The notes under the pieces are model-generated. The model saw only the letters and a list, made by a program, of their open reading frames with translations. It was not told the origin of the DNA and ran no database searches. A stretch of 31,978 nt of DNA from NCBI GenBank assembly GCA_009176605.1, contig SEYY01023956.1:10001-41978 (forward strand). The letters run 5' to 3'. The position numbers and the translations under genes were made by a program. Shown here piece by piece: positions 1 to 14,940 of the stretch. Origin of the DNA: Armadillidium nasatum. Taxonomy: Eukaryota > Arthropoda > Malacostraca > Isopoda > Armadillidiidae. The stretch's first letter is position 1; every line of letters begins with the position of its first letter.

Positions 1-355
1 TGTTGTTTTGTGCAGAATTTGAGGGTTACTACTATTCGGGTAGGAAAGGTGTCAAATCCTGCCCTTGTGCTGGAATTTACCTATTTTACCATTAAAATAC
101 ACCTTAATAACTTTCACTAAAATCTTTTCTCCAAATTTTAAATCTTGGAAACAGTAATTCCCCAAAATTTCCTCTATTTTAACAAATTAAAGAATATTTT
201 AAATGGAGAGTTATTTTATTGTATTGCTTGTTAATTGTAGGCTAAATCTTTACTAGAATTAAGTTTATTCTTAGTAGAGCAGTCACAATACTGCATATTA
301 GGCCTTTCTGAGAATATTGGCGTAAGGATAATTCCTTACAGTTCAGGTTTGGTGA

Positions 356-400
356 AGCTCCGAAATAGTTATAAAGTTTCTTAGTTATTCAGCAACCTGG
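356..400 (+). repeat. dispersed repeat, copy 1
   Basis: This stretch begins AGCTCCGAAATAG and ends CAGCAACCTGG. It resembles 3544-3593 at both ends, with a few extra bases in the middle of the other copy. The CAGCAACCTGG end also occurs near 5107. It lies about 80-100 bp before the dead zinc-finger exon. The element type is unknown and no terminal repeats were seen. Confidence 0.4.
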
Positions 401-479
401 TAATGGTTTATTGAAGGAAAAAAAAAATAGTAGAAGGACAATACGTTTTCGTAGTCCGTTGGTAAATTGTAAAATCGTC

Positions 480-728
480 TTAGTTGTATGTGATTATTGC
501 TGTAATCGGAATTATAAACTAACCCAACATATGTTAACTCACAACATGATAAAACCATTTGCATGTTCCGAATGTAGATATACTTTTAGCCTCAAAGAAA
601 ATTTAATCTGACATATGTTTACTCACTTAGATTCAAAATTGTTTAAGTGTGATGATTGCGATTAGGCTTCTAGTAGAAAAGACACTTTAGGCAGACTTAT
701 GTAAACTAATCACTTAACTCAAATATGA
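480..728 (+). pseudogene. C2H2 zinc-finger pseudogene, last three fingers of a terminal exon
   Basis: One reading frame, broken by stops, encodes three degenerate C2H2 fingers that match fingers 8-10 of the intact gene on the other strand (25504-26466). The first reads CDYCCNRNYKLTQHMLTH but has lost its first zinc cysteine. The second, CSECRYTFSLKENLI, is followed by an in-frame TGA at 609-611. The third begins KLFKCDDCD and has TAG at 663-665 and TAA at 702-704. The frame ends a few codons after the last histidine, at TGA 726-728, just as the live gene does, so this is the true 3' end of an old copy. The KLFKC linker is shared with the live gene. Upstream fingers and exons are either outside the window or gone. 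No function is expected. Confidence 0.8.
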
Positions 729-3301
<2,573 letters not shown>

Positions 3302-3543
3302 AAATAATAAGAAAATTATAACAGACTAATTGAAATTCTCCGATAGAGGGAGCCACGCCAATCCCCTTTAGAAATATTTTCCAGTTACGATTATGGGTAA
3401 ATGTGCTCCTAACCGCCAGCATATAGTCCTAACTCCTCGAATTCTGGCTCTATTTAATCAATTTAATATGCCTAATATACTTGATTTCATATTTATCTTC
3501 GTAGTTTGAATATCTTAAGCCTCCCCCCTAAAAAAAATTTTTT

Positions 3544-3593
3544 AGCTCCAAAATAGCTATAAAATTCACTTTGATGCTGATGCAGCAACCTGG
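3544..3593 (+). repeat. dispersed repeat, copy 2
   Basis: Second copy of the sequence at 356-400, beginning AGCTCCAAAATAGCTATAAA and ending CAGCAACCTGG. It lies just upstream of a LINE remnant on the same strand, so it may belong to that element, but this is not shown. Confidence 0.4.
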
Positions 3594-3659
3594 CAGTGCA
3601 CAGGCAGATGATAATACGCCATTGAACTTTAAAGTTATTTCATGGTTTGTTAAATGATT

Positions 3660-3907
3660 ATATTGAAAATTCCCTTATGAAAACTTGTTTAAACTGTAAA
3701 GACAATTTAGATATGACTCATATATTTATGGTATGTTAACTATTCTCTCAACAAAGGGCTATATTACAGCAAAAGTGTTTAGAATTGGCTTTGTCATTTG
3801 ACATGAGTAACATCTTATCAAGTGGTTTTCCTGAAAAATTGGTGCCACAGTTCCGTAAAGTCAGCAACATTTTTCGATGGTGTAACTTACCTGAAATATT
3901 TCATTGA
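3660..3907 (+). pseudogene. non-LTR retrotransposon (LINE) ORF2 C-terminal remnant
   Basis: One frame reads CLNCKDNLDMTHIFMVC, a stop, then LFSQQRAILQQKCLELAL, and continues through RKVSNIFRWCNL to a stop in the codon after FH. The pattern C-x2-C, then T/S-H-I-x4-C, then SQQRAIL is typical of the cysteine-histidine tail of Jockey/I/R1-type ORF2 proteins, close to their natural C-terminus. One internal TAA interrupts the frame, and the upstream reverse transcriptase domain is not visible here. It is a dead 3' fragment. The clade cannot be fixed from this tail alone. Confidence 0.6.
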
Positions 3908-4786
3908 CATAGACCTATGAGAAATATATTTTGTGCAGGGAATTTTCATAAATATTGGATGACATTTTGCAAGTGCCAATGTCCTAGCAGATGCAGAGTA
4001 CGAAAAAGGAACCAAGTAATTACGTTTTTAATGTCTTGGTATTTTTGGTTTGCAAAATCGTTGGTAATTGTAGTGTTCACAATAGTGAATTTTTTTTTTT
4101 GCTGAAATTAACAACATATGTATGCGTTGGGTTCGACAGAACTATGAATTATGCATAGGGATTTAAAACTGACTGACTGGGGCCCTGGTAAACAATAGCC
4201 ATTTTTACTAACCTCAGCCCTGGCCCTAGTTAAAAATCAGGGAAAACTGGGGTTTGCCTGCCAGGGTTAAAATGAAAAATTCTACTTATTAATATGGATT
4301 TAAATCAAATAAAATTATTGAAAATTAAGATTTTTTTGTTTTATCAGTATTTTGTTTTTCCTTTGACCCCTCCTTTTTGGCTTGTGGAATGTTAATCTTT
4401 GTGTTTTGATTTTAGATTCCCTTATAAAGATTTGGTTAAAAATTTTTTTTTACTTGGGGCACCCGAAGGTTCTCACCTAATTTCCTTAACTTCGGGTTTT
4501 ACCTAGGTACACCTGTTGAATCACTTGTGAATCAGAAAAAAAAAAAATTCAAAAATTTTTATACTTTTTTAAAACTTTTATCATACAAAATCTGTAATTT
4601 TTTTAATTTTTTTTTTTTGGAGAAAATGCATATAATTAATTTAAGTGAATTTTGGCTATTCTACTCCTTCCTTATAATTAAATAAATCTCAGTTATAATT
4701 ATATATAATTTTGGTAACCAAAAATTTAAGGGCTTTTAACCTCTTTACAAATTTTAGGCAACCCTGCCTAAAGCCCTAGACCTAAC
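3908..4786. other. non-coding stretch with a small hairpin
   Basis: No gene is supported. A perfect 8-bp inverted repeat (ACCCGAAG at 4461-4468, CTTCGGGT at 4490-4497) could form a stem with a 21-nt loop in an otherwise low-complexity, T-rich region. The locally GC-rich segment 4178-4265 has several CCCTGG/CCAGGG words on both strands. Confidence 0.4.
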
Positions 4787-4968
4787 GAACATTAGTTTTA
4801 TTGTAGATTAGGTCTTTTTATTAGCCATTATTCATAGTTAATGAACAGTGGTTTTTGGTTAGGTTAGTTACGTCTATTTGCTGGCTGTTAGGCATAGTTT
4901 TATCCCTTTAAGTCAACTACATATAACAGCCAATAAAAAGGCCTAATCTATAAAAAAAACTAATGCTC
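4787..4968. mobile_element. MITE-like foldback element with about 40-bp terminal inverted repeats
   Basis: The left end (4787-4826, starting GAACATTAGTTTTATTG) and the reverse complement of the right end (4929-4968, starting GAGCATTAGTTTTTTTT) match over about 40 bp with a few mismatches and one gap. Weaker inverted similarity continues inward, and a perfect 9-bp inner pair TGGCTGTTA/TAACAGCCA is also present. The element is about 182 bp and non-coding. No convincing target-site duplication is visible, so the superfamily is open. A (TA)n array begins 8 bp after the right end. Confidence 0.6.
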
Positions 4969-4973
4969 ACAAA

Positions 4974-4975
<2 letters not shown>

Positions 4976-5058
<83 letters not shown>
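4976..5058. repeat. (TA)n microsatellite, about 83 bp
   Basis: TA array with one phase break (AAT near 5019). It directly follows the foldback element. Confidence 0.95.
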
Positions 5059-5063
<5 letters not shown>

Positions 5064-5180
5064 AAAAAAATTTTTTTTAAAATATTTTTTTATAACGCCA
5101 ATGATCCAGCAACCTGGTTGTACTAGTAGAGACTAATAGGTATTATTTTCAAATCCTTATGCGTAGTTCCAGTTAAACTC

Positions 5181-5200
5181 GCAACATATAGGTATGTTGC
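5181..5200. other. short perfect hairpin
   Basis: GCAACATA, a 4-nt spacer, then TATGTTGC: an 8-bp perfect inverted repeat with a tight loop. It lies about 75 bp after a CAGCAACCTGG word shared with 391 and 3583. Role unknown. Confidence 0.4.
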
Positions 5201-5608
5201 TAGTTTCAGCAACTTTGTCTCCATACAAAAAAATCCACTACTGTGAACGCTACAATTGCCAAATCATTTTTCGAGCCCTAATTTACTCCCCCCCACACAA
5301 ACACACACACACAAAAAAATTTTGATTTATGATTATTTTTTTTTCATATATTAAGAAAAAAAAAAAAAAAAAAGCTTATCAAAGCCCTACTATTTCCCTT
5401 AATTCAAACACACATTACGTTTGCATAAAAAGAGATAGAAGATAGTTTAGTATTTTGCTCCATTACACCTGGTTTGTAAATAGCACAATATTTTTTATAA
5501 AATAAAAAAATTATAACTCGGCTATCTAGTAATTACAGCTTACAGGTTACTGTAAAGTATGTACTATGTATTTAAATCTGTTAATTTGTCAAGTCAATTT
5601 TATTGTTT

Positions 5609-5720
5609 AATTACCTAAATATAATATTAGCTTGATATAATGATATTAAAATTTTATTACTTAATCATTAAATATAATATAATAGCTTGATATAATGATA
5701 TTAAAATTTAGTTACTTAAT
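5609..5720. repeat. two-copy tandem repeat, period about 55 bp
   Basis: The motif AGCTTGATATAATGATATTA occurs at 5629 and again at 5684, with the surrounding sequence (ending TTACTTAATCA) also repeated. This is a simple local duplication in AT-rich DNA. Confidence 0.8.
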
Positions 5721-5959
5721 CAGTTAATATTCATTATCTAATTCAATGTAGCAGCTTAGCAGTAAATTAAATTCCTGCAGTGTAATAATAATACCCAAAT
5801 CTGATAAGTAAAAGCTTCTGTAATTCTATCATTGAGGTTTTACCCAGTATTATCAATAATCTTTTCCCAGTTTTTCCAAAGCTTCTTCCCTGGAGAAACA
5901 AAGGTGGTAAAAACTATCATTGCCATCATGATTGTTTTTATTTTATTTTTCTGTTTTAG

Positions 5960-6045
5960 GTTTGGTAATTATTTAGAATTTATTTCTATAAATAAAGATT
6001 GAAGAATTAGACTTGGAATATGATTCTTATCAACAAGATTTTCAG
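5960..6045 (+). pseudogene. zinc-finger paralogue pseudogene, exon 1
   Basis: The frame [16 protein letters not shown], followed by a GTGGG donor at 6046, matches [16 protein letters not shown] and its donor in exon 1 of the intact minus-strand gene. Identity also holds upstream: the live gene has TTTTCTGATTCCAG before its exon and this copy has TTTTTCTGTTTTAG, ending at 5959. The start codon is lost and a codon that is GAA in the live gene is TAA here, so this copy is dead. A (TA)n array follows 5 bp after the donor, as in the live gene. It pairs with exon 2 at 9129-9340. Confidence 0.8.
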
Positions 6046-6047
6046 GT

Positions 6048-6361
<314 letters not shown>

Positions 6362-6719
6362 GTTGGAAGATATTCCCTCACACTCTCCTCAAAAAAGGTT
6401 TGAAATCAAAGAATGTAGAAGAAGGATGTCTATTGTAATTGTGATAGTAAAAGAGAATTAAGAAACAGTTTAGTGATTTGAAAAAAGATGGAGGGAGTCA
6501 CTGAACAAAGTAAACAATTTATGAAAATAAGTTCCAAGATATTTCTTTTATTCATGTCTAAAGAAGCAAAAATATTACATAAAAAAAGTTTAGGGGATTT
6601 TTTATTTTTAAAGTTTATATAAATTTCAAAATATACATTTTAGTAAACCCCAAAGGAGTTTTAATATAAATGCAATGGACTGGACTTCTAAAAAAAAAAA
6701 ACCTTGGTTTCTGCTAACC

Positions 6720-7018
<299 letters not shown>

Positions 7019-7526
7019 TGTTAAGAAATGATCCAACTTCCTATCAGCAGAACCCCTACAACAAAACGGCCATAAATTTACCATCAACATAAAGAAAGTT
7101 CAGAAGAATACTCTCCATTATTAAAATTATTTAACATTAGATGAAGAAACAGTTTCCAATCAATTAGAATGAATGAAGCCAAGTCACTAACAAAGTAAAC
7201 AATTTGTAAACAACAAATATATACTATCGCTTATCATTTCATATTTTTGAGGTTTTATCATCATAAAAAACTTTTCCACATAAATATTTACCTTAAATAA
7301 GGGAAATACGTATTCTAATTCTGATTGTGATGGTGGTTCTGTGGCCTTTGATGTTTTACAAATTTCAAAAGTGACTCCTTTTCTTCAGACCACCACTTCT
7401 TTGACTTCTATTATTTATGGAGATTTAGTAAACTCCTTCCCGAGGAAATACACGTCAATAATTATCTGTCTTAAGGATTCACTTCTTTAAAAATAAAAAC
7501 CTTTTAACTTGCTAACTTCCTTTCAT

Positions 7527-7701
<175 letters not shown>

Positions 7702-8279
7702 TGGTATACCTCGCATAATATGGCTAATTGGTTCTAGCAATACTTCGTACTGTTTGAAACTGCACTATTCGAGGAATGTAAGCTATAGGAAAATTGATAG
7801 TTTGGTCTAATAAATTTTTTTTTTTTGTCAGCATTGTTTCTGTTATTCATGTACTGTATTAATGATAATTTCCATAATATGAATGAATAATAAAACAAAA
7901 TTTAAAAGCTTTCATTAATATATAATTGGACAAGAAATTATTTAAAGATTTCATTTTCTATTACTAAAAAATTGCAATTTTGAAGTTTGCTCTGGTTTCT
8001 TCTTTGGCCTCTTCTCTTCATACAAAAAAAAAGGTTGATCATAATTTATAAAATTGAAAATGATAAATAACACAACTTAAATGTAGCGTGGCTAGTTGAA
8101 TATTGAATAATAATGTGTGTCTAATGCAGTTTTCGTAAAGTACAGGCTCTGAGTGGGAAGTGTGCTTATGTTTTTAACTTATTTTAAAAAAATTACTAAT
8201 TTTGAATTTTATATCATTATATTAATAATCTGTACTATAGTGAAACCTGACTAAACAAAACCGTACTATGTGAGGGATA

Positions 8280-8411
<132 letters not shown>

Positions 8412-9128
8412 GGAAATGGCTTCATCCTGCAAAGCTCTGAGGTAGAATCTAAAATTTATTTGTCACCAATAGCTGAAATGCAAAGTTTGTGATTGAGATT
8501 TCCATGTCATACAACTAACAGAAAGTGACACAAATTTTTTGTTAATTCTACAACCTTTGGTCAGAATCTGAGTTACTTGTAAATTTTTGAAATAAAGAAA
8601 GAAAAAACAAACCATACTATGGTTGAGGCTGCTCTTTAGTTTATATGTAAAAAAAAATTTTTTAGAACATGTAATAATGTAATTTATTGATGCTTTTTGA
8701 AAATAACAAATTTTAATAATTTGAAATTTTTTGACATGAAAATTTTTCAACATTTTGAAATATGGTCATTGTCTGTTCTTCAAACAGTTGTTTTAATAAT
8801 CCATGTTGTAAATCCTACAGGTCCTAAATTCTATTAACACTTTTTCCAAATTTCTTAGACTTCTTTGTCCCTATATGTTTCCAATTTACTGACCAACTTT
8901 ATTTTTTCCCAAACCTGATGATGTTGGAATGTTCTTAGGATTAATATTTGCAATCCAACCCAGACATTCTTAAATCAATGCTATCTTTCTATTAACCAGA
9001 GTAGAGTTGGCTTCTATTTGATTGTCTTCAAACTTGATTACCTCCCTTCATGGATCTTTATCACACTTTGACTTGATTTTAGTTGTATTACATCCCAGTA
9101 AGCTTAATCAAATTCTTTATTATTTCAG

Positions 9129-9340
9129 ATCTTTTCTGAAAATGAATCAGACGTCACTTTCAAAGCAGAAAACATTAAAATTGAAGAGATATATGAAAAG
9201 GTATCTATAAAGTCAGAATTGACTGAATCAGAGAAGGAATCTGTTTGGCGAAGGACTGGTTAACAATGGTGTCATAAAATCCGAAAATATAATATCCTCA
9301 AAATATGATTGAGGAGAAATCTTGTGGTCAGCAATCAAAG
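9129..9340 (+). pseudogene. zinc-finger paralogue pseudogene, exon 2
   Basis: The acceptor TTATTTCAG ends at 9128. The exon opens IFSENESDVTFKAENIKIEE and continues YEKVSIKSELTESEKES, matching exon 2 of the live gene (IFSNTEANFVFAEGIRNEE and LIKSECRESE). A frameshift near 9250 gives a stop at TAA. A second frame then carries VIKSENI, as in the live exon, and is broken again near 9310 before the donor GTATG at 9341. Length is 212 bp against 183 in the live exon. The preceding 130 bp of intron also align (AGTAAGCTTAATCA before the acceptor in both), and the following intron shares the GTATG start and a later ATT-rich run. No exon 3 was found downstream. Confidence 0.85.
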
Positions 9341-9386
9341 GTATGCTTGATTTAAACGTTATTAGTTACTTAAGGTTGAGTTGAAA

Positions 9387-9397
9387 ACTTATTATTA

Positions 9398-9447
<50 letters not shown>
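9387..9447. repeat. (ATT)n microsatellite
   Basis: TTA/ATT trinucleotide array just inside intron 2 of the dead copy. A shorter ATT-type run sits at a similar distance from the exon-2 donor in the live gene (29392-29407, read on the minus strand), so it is probably ancestral. Confidence 0.9.
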
Positions 9448-11510
9448 GATAATAATAAGTCCACTTCATTTTATGAAGTTTATGACTTCAAAAAATGTTT
9501 CTTCATTATTGAAAAAAATGAAAAAAATTTTGATGCTCAATTTGAATGAGATGAAGAGATTCATCTTTGCACAACTTGTGGAGACTGACGTCACAAGACA
9601 TGAAGTTGAGCGATGAGAAATTAAAAGAAAATTTTCATTTTAACTTAGCAACTGTTAAAAAAATTATTTATTATTATTATTATCATCATTCGATTTTTAA
9701 TTTGGCTTTTCTTTAAAATAACTTTAATTATATCAGAAGTTTCCTGTTTGGGAGTAACTCTGACTCTCCTCATGCAATTCTTCACAAAGATACATTCATA
9801 AAATTCCTTTAGTCACATGTTACTTATATTTCATTTCAGAATTGTGCAAAATCTCTCTAGTTCATTTATACGTTCATTTCATTTAAAGATTTTTTGTTTT
9901 GTTTTTATTACGTTCAAATTCGACAAGTTTTTTTTAATCTTAATCTAGAAATTAAACCTTTTTATTAGAGTTTCTCTCTTGAGATTGTACCCGGGCCCTT
10001 TGATATTAAGTCCGATTCGCTACTATATACGCAAAGCAAGGGAATTTTCTCTTTCTACTCTTAGAGAAAGAGAGAGAAAAAGCACTATTGTTGTTTTTCA
10101 AGGTTCGATCGCATCCTCTATCCTCTTTCTACGGGTCGTTAAAGATCTTCTAATATCATTTTACATATCCACTCGAATGAATTACTCATCATTTAAAAGT
10201 GGATAAATAGGCAGCTTTAGAATAATAACTTATTTTTCTCTCTTTAAAATGTGTACAACAAAAAATGGTGTTTCCAGTATTTCAAAAACTATTCCCATTA
10301 TTTATCTACTCAATGCATTCATCTACAAACATTATTGAAAATTACCCAACTCTATTTCCCACTCTACCTACTATATATTTCTTTTTTCTTCTGATCTATA
10401 TTGGTGGTATCATATTGTTTCTCTTAAAAATGCTTATAAAATTTAAGTTGTTCTAAGACACTTTTTGAACTAATTTCAAACCATATTACGTGAAATCACT
10501 TCATGGCACTCATAATTTTGTTAGTTCTAACTTTTTTATTCACCAGTGTTTCTGTCAAATATTGAAAATTGCTTGCGATTGATTGGTCTTGTCATTGTAT
10601 ACTTCTTTATAATAACTCATTCAGTTTGTTATTTTCATTTCCACACACCAATTGCTGAGAAGGTTTGTCGAGTATATCTGTCATCTTCTGTTTCTTCTCA
10701 AAATCTGATAAATCACACACAAAAAAAAAGATCAATGCTTTGTACCAAGAAAAAGTATTATCATTCTTTATGATTAGAAATCTTCTATTTGCTGTTCCTT
10801 TTGGTCATATTTACTTATTTAGCACTTTCATTTGACCTCACTTCAAATTCAGTCTGTTTGTTTACTTTTTCGTAAAGGACGTCGCACACAACAGTATGAA
10901 TACCTTGTTCATGGCACAATTGACGCTCACAACCAAACCACTCTATAATTTTGACCATGACACTCACCCAGTCTTGTCACATATGTAACAATGTGGTTCT
11001 TTATGAATAAATTGAATTCTTTAAAAAAAAAGGGTAAATTTAGCCAAGGTTGTAGTCGGCATTTTTCTTACCCAAATAGCAAGAAGCGTCAAACTCTGCA
11101 CAAAATTTTAGGTCTTTCTTTTCAAATAGTAAAAATTCAAAATTAAAAGTAATTTAATAATTCAACTGATCAGTAATCATAAAGTTAATCTAATTTAAAA
11201 AAGCAGAAAAATGGATCGAATTGGGTCCGTCTCTCAAGCAGGACCTAATTTCCTTTAGAACATTCTAAAAGTTCCTACAATAGGATAAAAAGCTAAAATA
11301 TTTTCCTACCATAAAACTAAGTAATTTAAAATATAAAATGGGTACTCCTCCTTCAGACAGCACAAAGTGTCCGCGCATCAAGTGACGGAGGAGAGTCAAT
11401 TATAAGTTTTTCTTTTTTAAATTACAGTCACAAACTGGTCTTACATCTTTTGGTGGGAAATTGGTGAAAGGTCTAGTCTCCTCGTGGACCAAAACAAAGT
11501 CGATTCAAAT
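9448..11510. other. non-coding stretch, no terminal exon found
   Basis: This is where exon 3 of the dead zinc-finger copy would be expected, but no finger motif is visible on either strand. Open frames of 60-75 codons occur (for example 10265-10456, hydrophobic) but lack any recognised domain. An imperfect inverted repeat CTCCTCCTTCA/TGACGGAGGAG lies near 11346-11395. Confidence 0.45.
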
Positions 11511-11514
11511 GCCG

Positions 11515-11797
<283 letters not shown>

Positions 11798-12082
11798 GCT
11801 ATATCCGCAAATTGAAGTAAATACAAGACGTGTTTTGAGAAATACAAATTTAAATAAAAAATTGGTTGCTTTTTGCAGTTTCCTTTTGTGCCTTATTATA
11901 GGAGTGGTTTAATAATTAATAAAGTAAAATCTTGCTAATTAAAAATATTTTTCTTATAAATGTTAAAATAAATTGTTGTTTGCTGCAGTGAGTTTGATTG
12001 CCTTGTAATTCTTATGTAAAAGGTAATCATAGTTTGAAGAAGCTGAATCTTGATCTAGGTCACCTTAAGTATAAAGTACTAA

Positions 12083-12450
12083 TCTGGTTGTGAGACAACA
12101 GACAAGTGTAAACAGAAAGACTATGCAATTTGCAAACTCTTTCACTACAGATTGTGCAAATACTACAACTTGGAAATAGCAACAGATAACTACAGAAACT
12201 TCTCTCCACTGTCAATAGCAGACAACGAACAAGCTCATATCTTCTATGACTACCCAATTCCAACTGAATAGTATCCCATGCAATAGGATAGGTATTGTTT
12301 ATACATATAAAAACCTATATGTGACAATGCTATGTGATCGATATATATATATAATAATAACAGTTATTATAACGAATGTGGAATATAGAGATGGAAGTGG
12401 AAGTGATACCGATAGTAGTAGATGCATTGGGGCAATTAAAACCAATCTAA
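12083..12450 (+). pseudogene. LINE ORF2 3'-terminal remnant
   Basis: One frame reads SGCETTDKCKQKDYAICKLF, then HYRLCKYYNLEIATDNYRN, then NEQAHIFYDYPIPTE before a stop. After about 80 bp of unrelated or decayed sequence, another frame reads IEMEVEVIPIVVDALG at about 12376-12440. In many animal LINE ORF2 proteins the C-terminal region runs SGCE..., an H-x5-C-type segment, ILWD-P-I-TD, then MW-x-VIPVVIGALG. The order and wording here match that layout, with the central part deleted. The family identification is from memory of this pattern, not from a search. The fragment is dead. Confidence 0.65.
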
Positions 12451-13000
12451 CCGCCCCATCTAGAGAGACTTCCAATTGGAATAAACAATAGAATTAAGCC
12501 TGGAAGGTTCAGGATTAGCCAAAAGCCAAATAAAATTGTATTAGGTAAAATGTGATTAGGTGATGTGACATGTGATGCAGTAATGGATGTCAGCCCATGA
12601 CCTAAGATTTAGAGATACCAAAAACAATTAAAAATACTATTTTCCCTTTTACTCGTTTTCTTTACGTTAAATAATGTGAATTGGTTCTGTCATTTGTCCT
12701 CATTTTTCGAAATAACCATTTTTATATTAACAAAATTACTTAAAATAGTTAAAATTTCTTAATAAAAAATTTAAAAATTGTTAAAAGTTATTTAAAAAAT
12801 AAAATTTAAAAAATTTTGTTGAAATATATTTAAAATTATTTAAAAAACCCGCAACTCAAATTTTGTTTCTCTTGAAATTGGAAATTTAATTTGAGTTAAC
12901 TTTATATTGATTTAATTTCAAATGTAGCTAAAAGGTAAAAAAAATAAAAAAATATTTTCTTCGATTTAAATTTAATTTATTTCTAAAAAAAAATATAATA

Positions 13001-13145
<145 letters not shown>

Positions 13146-13179
13146 ATATAATAAAATATAAAAATAATTTAGTGAATGT

Positions 13180-13752
13180 GAACAGATCTTTGCTTCTAGG
13201 ACACTTAAATTTTATGAATGAAAACAGTCTTTGCTTCTAGGACAGTCTTAATCCTGTGAGTATGAACATGGTTTTTGCTTCGAGGAGGTAGTATGAAGTT
13301 TATGAATGGGAACAGAGCTTTTGCTTCTAGGAGGAAGTCTTAAAATCTATGAATATGAACAGAGTCTTTGCTTCAAGGACACTTAAATTTGATGATAGGG
13401 AAAACAGAGTCTTTGCTTCTAGGACAGTCGTAATTCTAAATGTAAAAACATAGTCTTTGCTTCGAGGAGAGAGTATGATTTATGAATGGGAACAGAGTCT
13501 TTGCTTCTAGGAGGGAGTCTTAAAATCTATGAATGTGAACAGAGTCTTTGCTTCGAGGACAGTCTTAATTCTGTGAGTATGAACATAGTTTTTGCTTCGA
13601 GGAGTTAGTATGAAGTTTATGAATGGAACCGGAGTATTTTCTTCTTAAAACCTATGAATATGAACAGAGTCTTTGCTTCGAGGACACTTAATATGAGTGA
13701 AAACAGTATTTGCTTCTAGGGCAGTCTTAATTCTATGTGTGGGAACATAGTC
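13180..13752. repeat. higher-order minisatellite: four monomer types (A-B-C-D), about 180-bp unit
   Basis: Fourteen monomers of about 37-48 bp each carry the core GAACAGAGTCTTTGCTTC plus a type-specific tail. Type A ends in ACACTTAAATTT, B in ACAGTCTTAATTCTG, C in GTAGTATGAAGTTTATGAATG and D in GGAAGTCTTAAAATCTATGAAT. Starts are near 13180, 13220, 13264, 13310, 13357, 13400, 13444, 13490, 13537, 13581, 13626, 13662, 13699 and 13743. The order is ABCD ABCD BCD ABC, so one A is missing and the third D and the last C are truncated. Corresponding monomers are 177-180 bp apart. No open frame or promoter is evident. Confidence 0.9.
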
Positions 13753-13759
13753 TGCTTTA

Positions 13760-14560
13760 TTTTATTAGAAACATAATTTTCTTTTATTATTGTATTTTTA
13801 AAAGAATAAGTGCATATTTATCATAAATACTTAATATATTTGTTCATATATACGAGTAATTATTATGTTTGAAAAGAAATACTGATTGTATGTATACTTG
13901 ATTACAAATATATAAATGACAATGTGAAGAGTTGTGATAAAGGTAAACCAGTTGTACTTGATAAGTGGTAGTCAAAATTGTTTAGGTTTTGGGGACGTCT
14001 GAGTGGGCTGTTTTTGTTATTAATTTCGTTGGTTGTATTTTGAATTTTTATCACTTATTATTATTTTATTAATAATAATAATTTGTTGAACTGTTAAAAA
14101 TGAATTTTTTTAAAACCATAAACCAAAAATTTCAAATATGTACCTTTTTGTATAGTTTAAATAAAAGTTATTTTTGATGATGTTTATTTTGTAGCTTGCA
14201 TGGCATTTTTTGCTCTTCAGGTGTTGCTCAATAGTTTAAAACACTTGTTAAGAAATTCATTTCTTTTGTAATTGTTTAACACTGTTGAATATGGGAACCA
14301 ACTTTTGGAGTATTTTTGTAATACAGACAAATAGTCAATTCTGAACCCTCAGTCGTGTCTGCAAATCGTTTGTATTTAATATTGCTTGACATATTGCAGC
14401 TTAAAAAGTCGAAATTGGTAATTTAATTAGAAACTCAGATGAGTAAGACACCTATTAAAATTATATTAATAGAAATTTGAGTTTTTTTTTTCTAATATTT
14501 TTGTGTATACCGAATTTAAATTCTCACTGATCGACTGAATTATAGAAATATTAGTCAAAG
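13760..14560. other. AT-rich non-coding stretch
   Basis: No gene, RNA or mobile element could be recognised. Confidence 0.45.
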
Positions 14561-14581
14561 AAATGGTTTCACAAATTCAAG

Positions 14582-14613
<32 letters not shown>
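14582..14613 (+). repeat. poly(A) tract
   Basis: A run of about 32 A residues. It could be the tail of a retroposed sequence on the plus strand, but no target-site duplication was found. A GA-rich low-complexity patch follows at about 14705-14742. Confidence 0.9.
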
Positions 14614-14614
<1 letters not shown>

Positions 14615-14849
14615 CAGTGACTTTAAATGTACCAAATTTAGAAACAAAAGGAGTTCAATTTCGAAAATTGTGTCTTTTGACTAATCTAATTCGGTATGTA
14701 TACAGAGAGGAGAGGGAGGAAGTAAGAGAGAGAGAGAGACTCAGGAGTCCAAATATAATGAGTCTTAATAGCCTTTCCATGACGTTATTCTTCGGAGAGA
14801 ATCACGAGCTCTCATTGCGTGTGGAAGTTTTTCACTCGCTCTGAACTCG

Positions 14850-14940
14850 TGATGGCCTGAAGGGTAGTATTTTGTTTGCTTGGAAAGACGGCAGATTCCT
14901 CGTCGGTGAGGTCCGCCCTAAAAAAAAAAAAAAAAAAAAA
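14850..14940 (+). mobile_element. possible short retroposon ending in poly(A)
   Basis: A locally GC-rich segment with an A-box-like TGGCCTGAAGGG and a weak B-box-like GGTGAGGTCC ends in about 20 A residues (14921-14940). This is the general layout of a tRNA-derived SINE with a poly(A) tail. The B-box match is poor and no duplication flanks it. ATCACGAG (14801-14808) and CTCGTGAT (14846-14853) form an inverted pair that overlaps its left end. Confidence 0.3.

Noticed and set aside
9540..9620. Finger-like words (LCTTCGD ... H) as a decayed exon 3 of the dead paralogue
   Set aside because: Only one C-x2-C is readable, stops follow at once, and nothing matches the KLFKC linker or the rest of the live exon.
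10265..10456. Hydrophobic 63-codon frame as a membrane protein gene
   Set aside because: No splice acceptor, no good polyadenylation signal and no motif. Hydrophobic frames are expected by chance in T-rich DNA.
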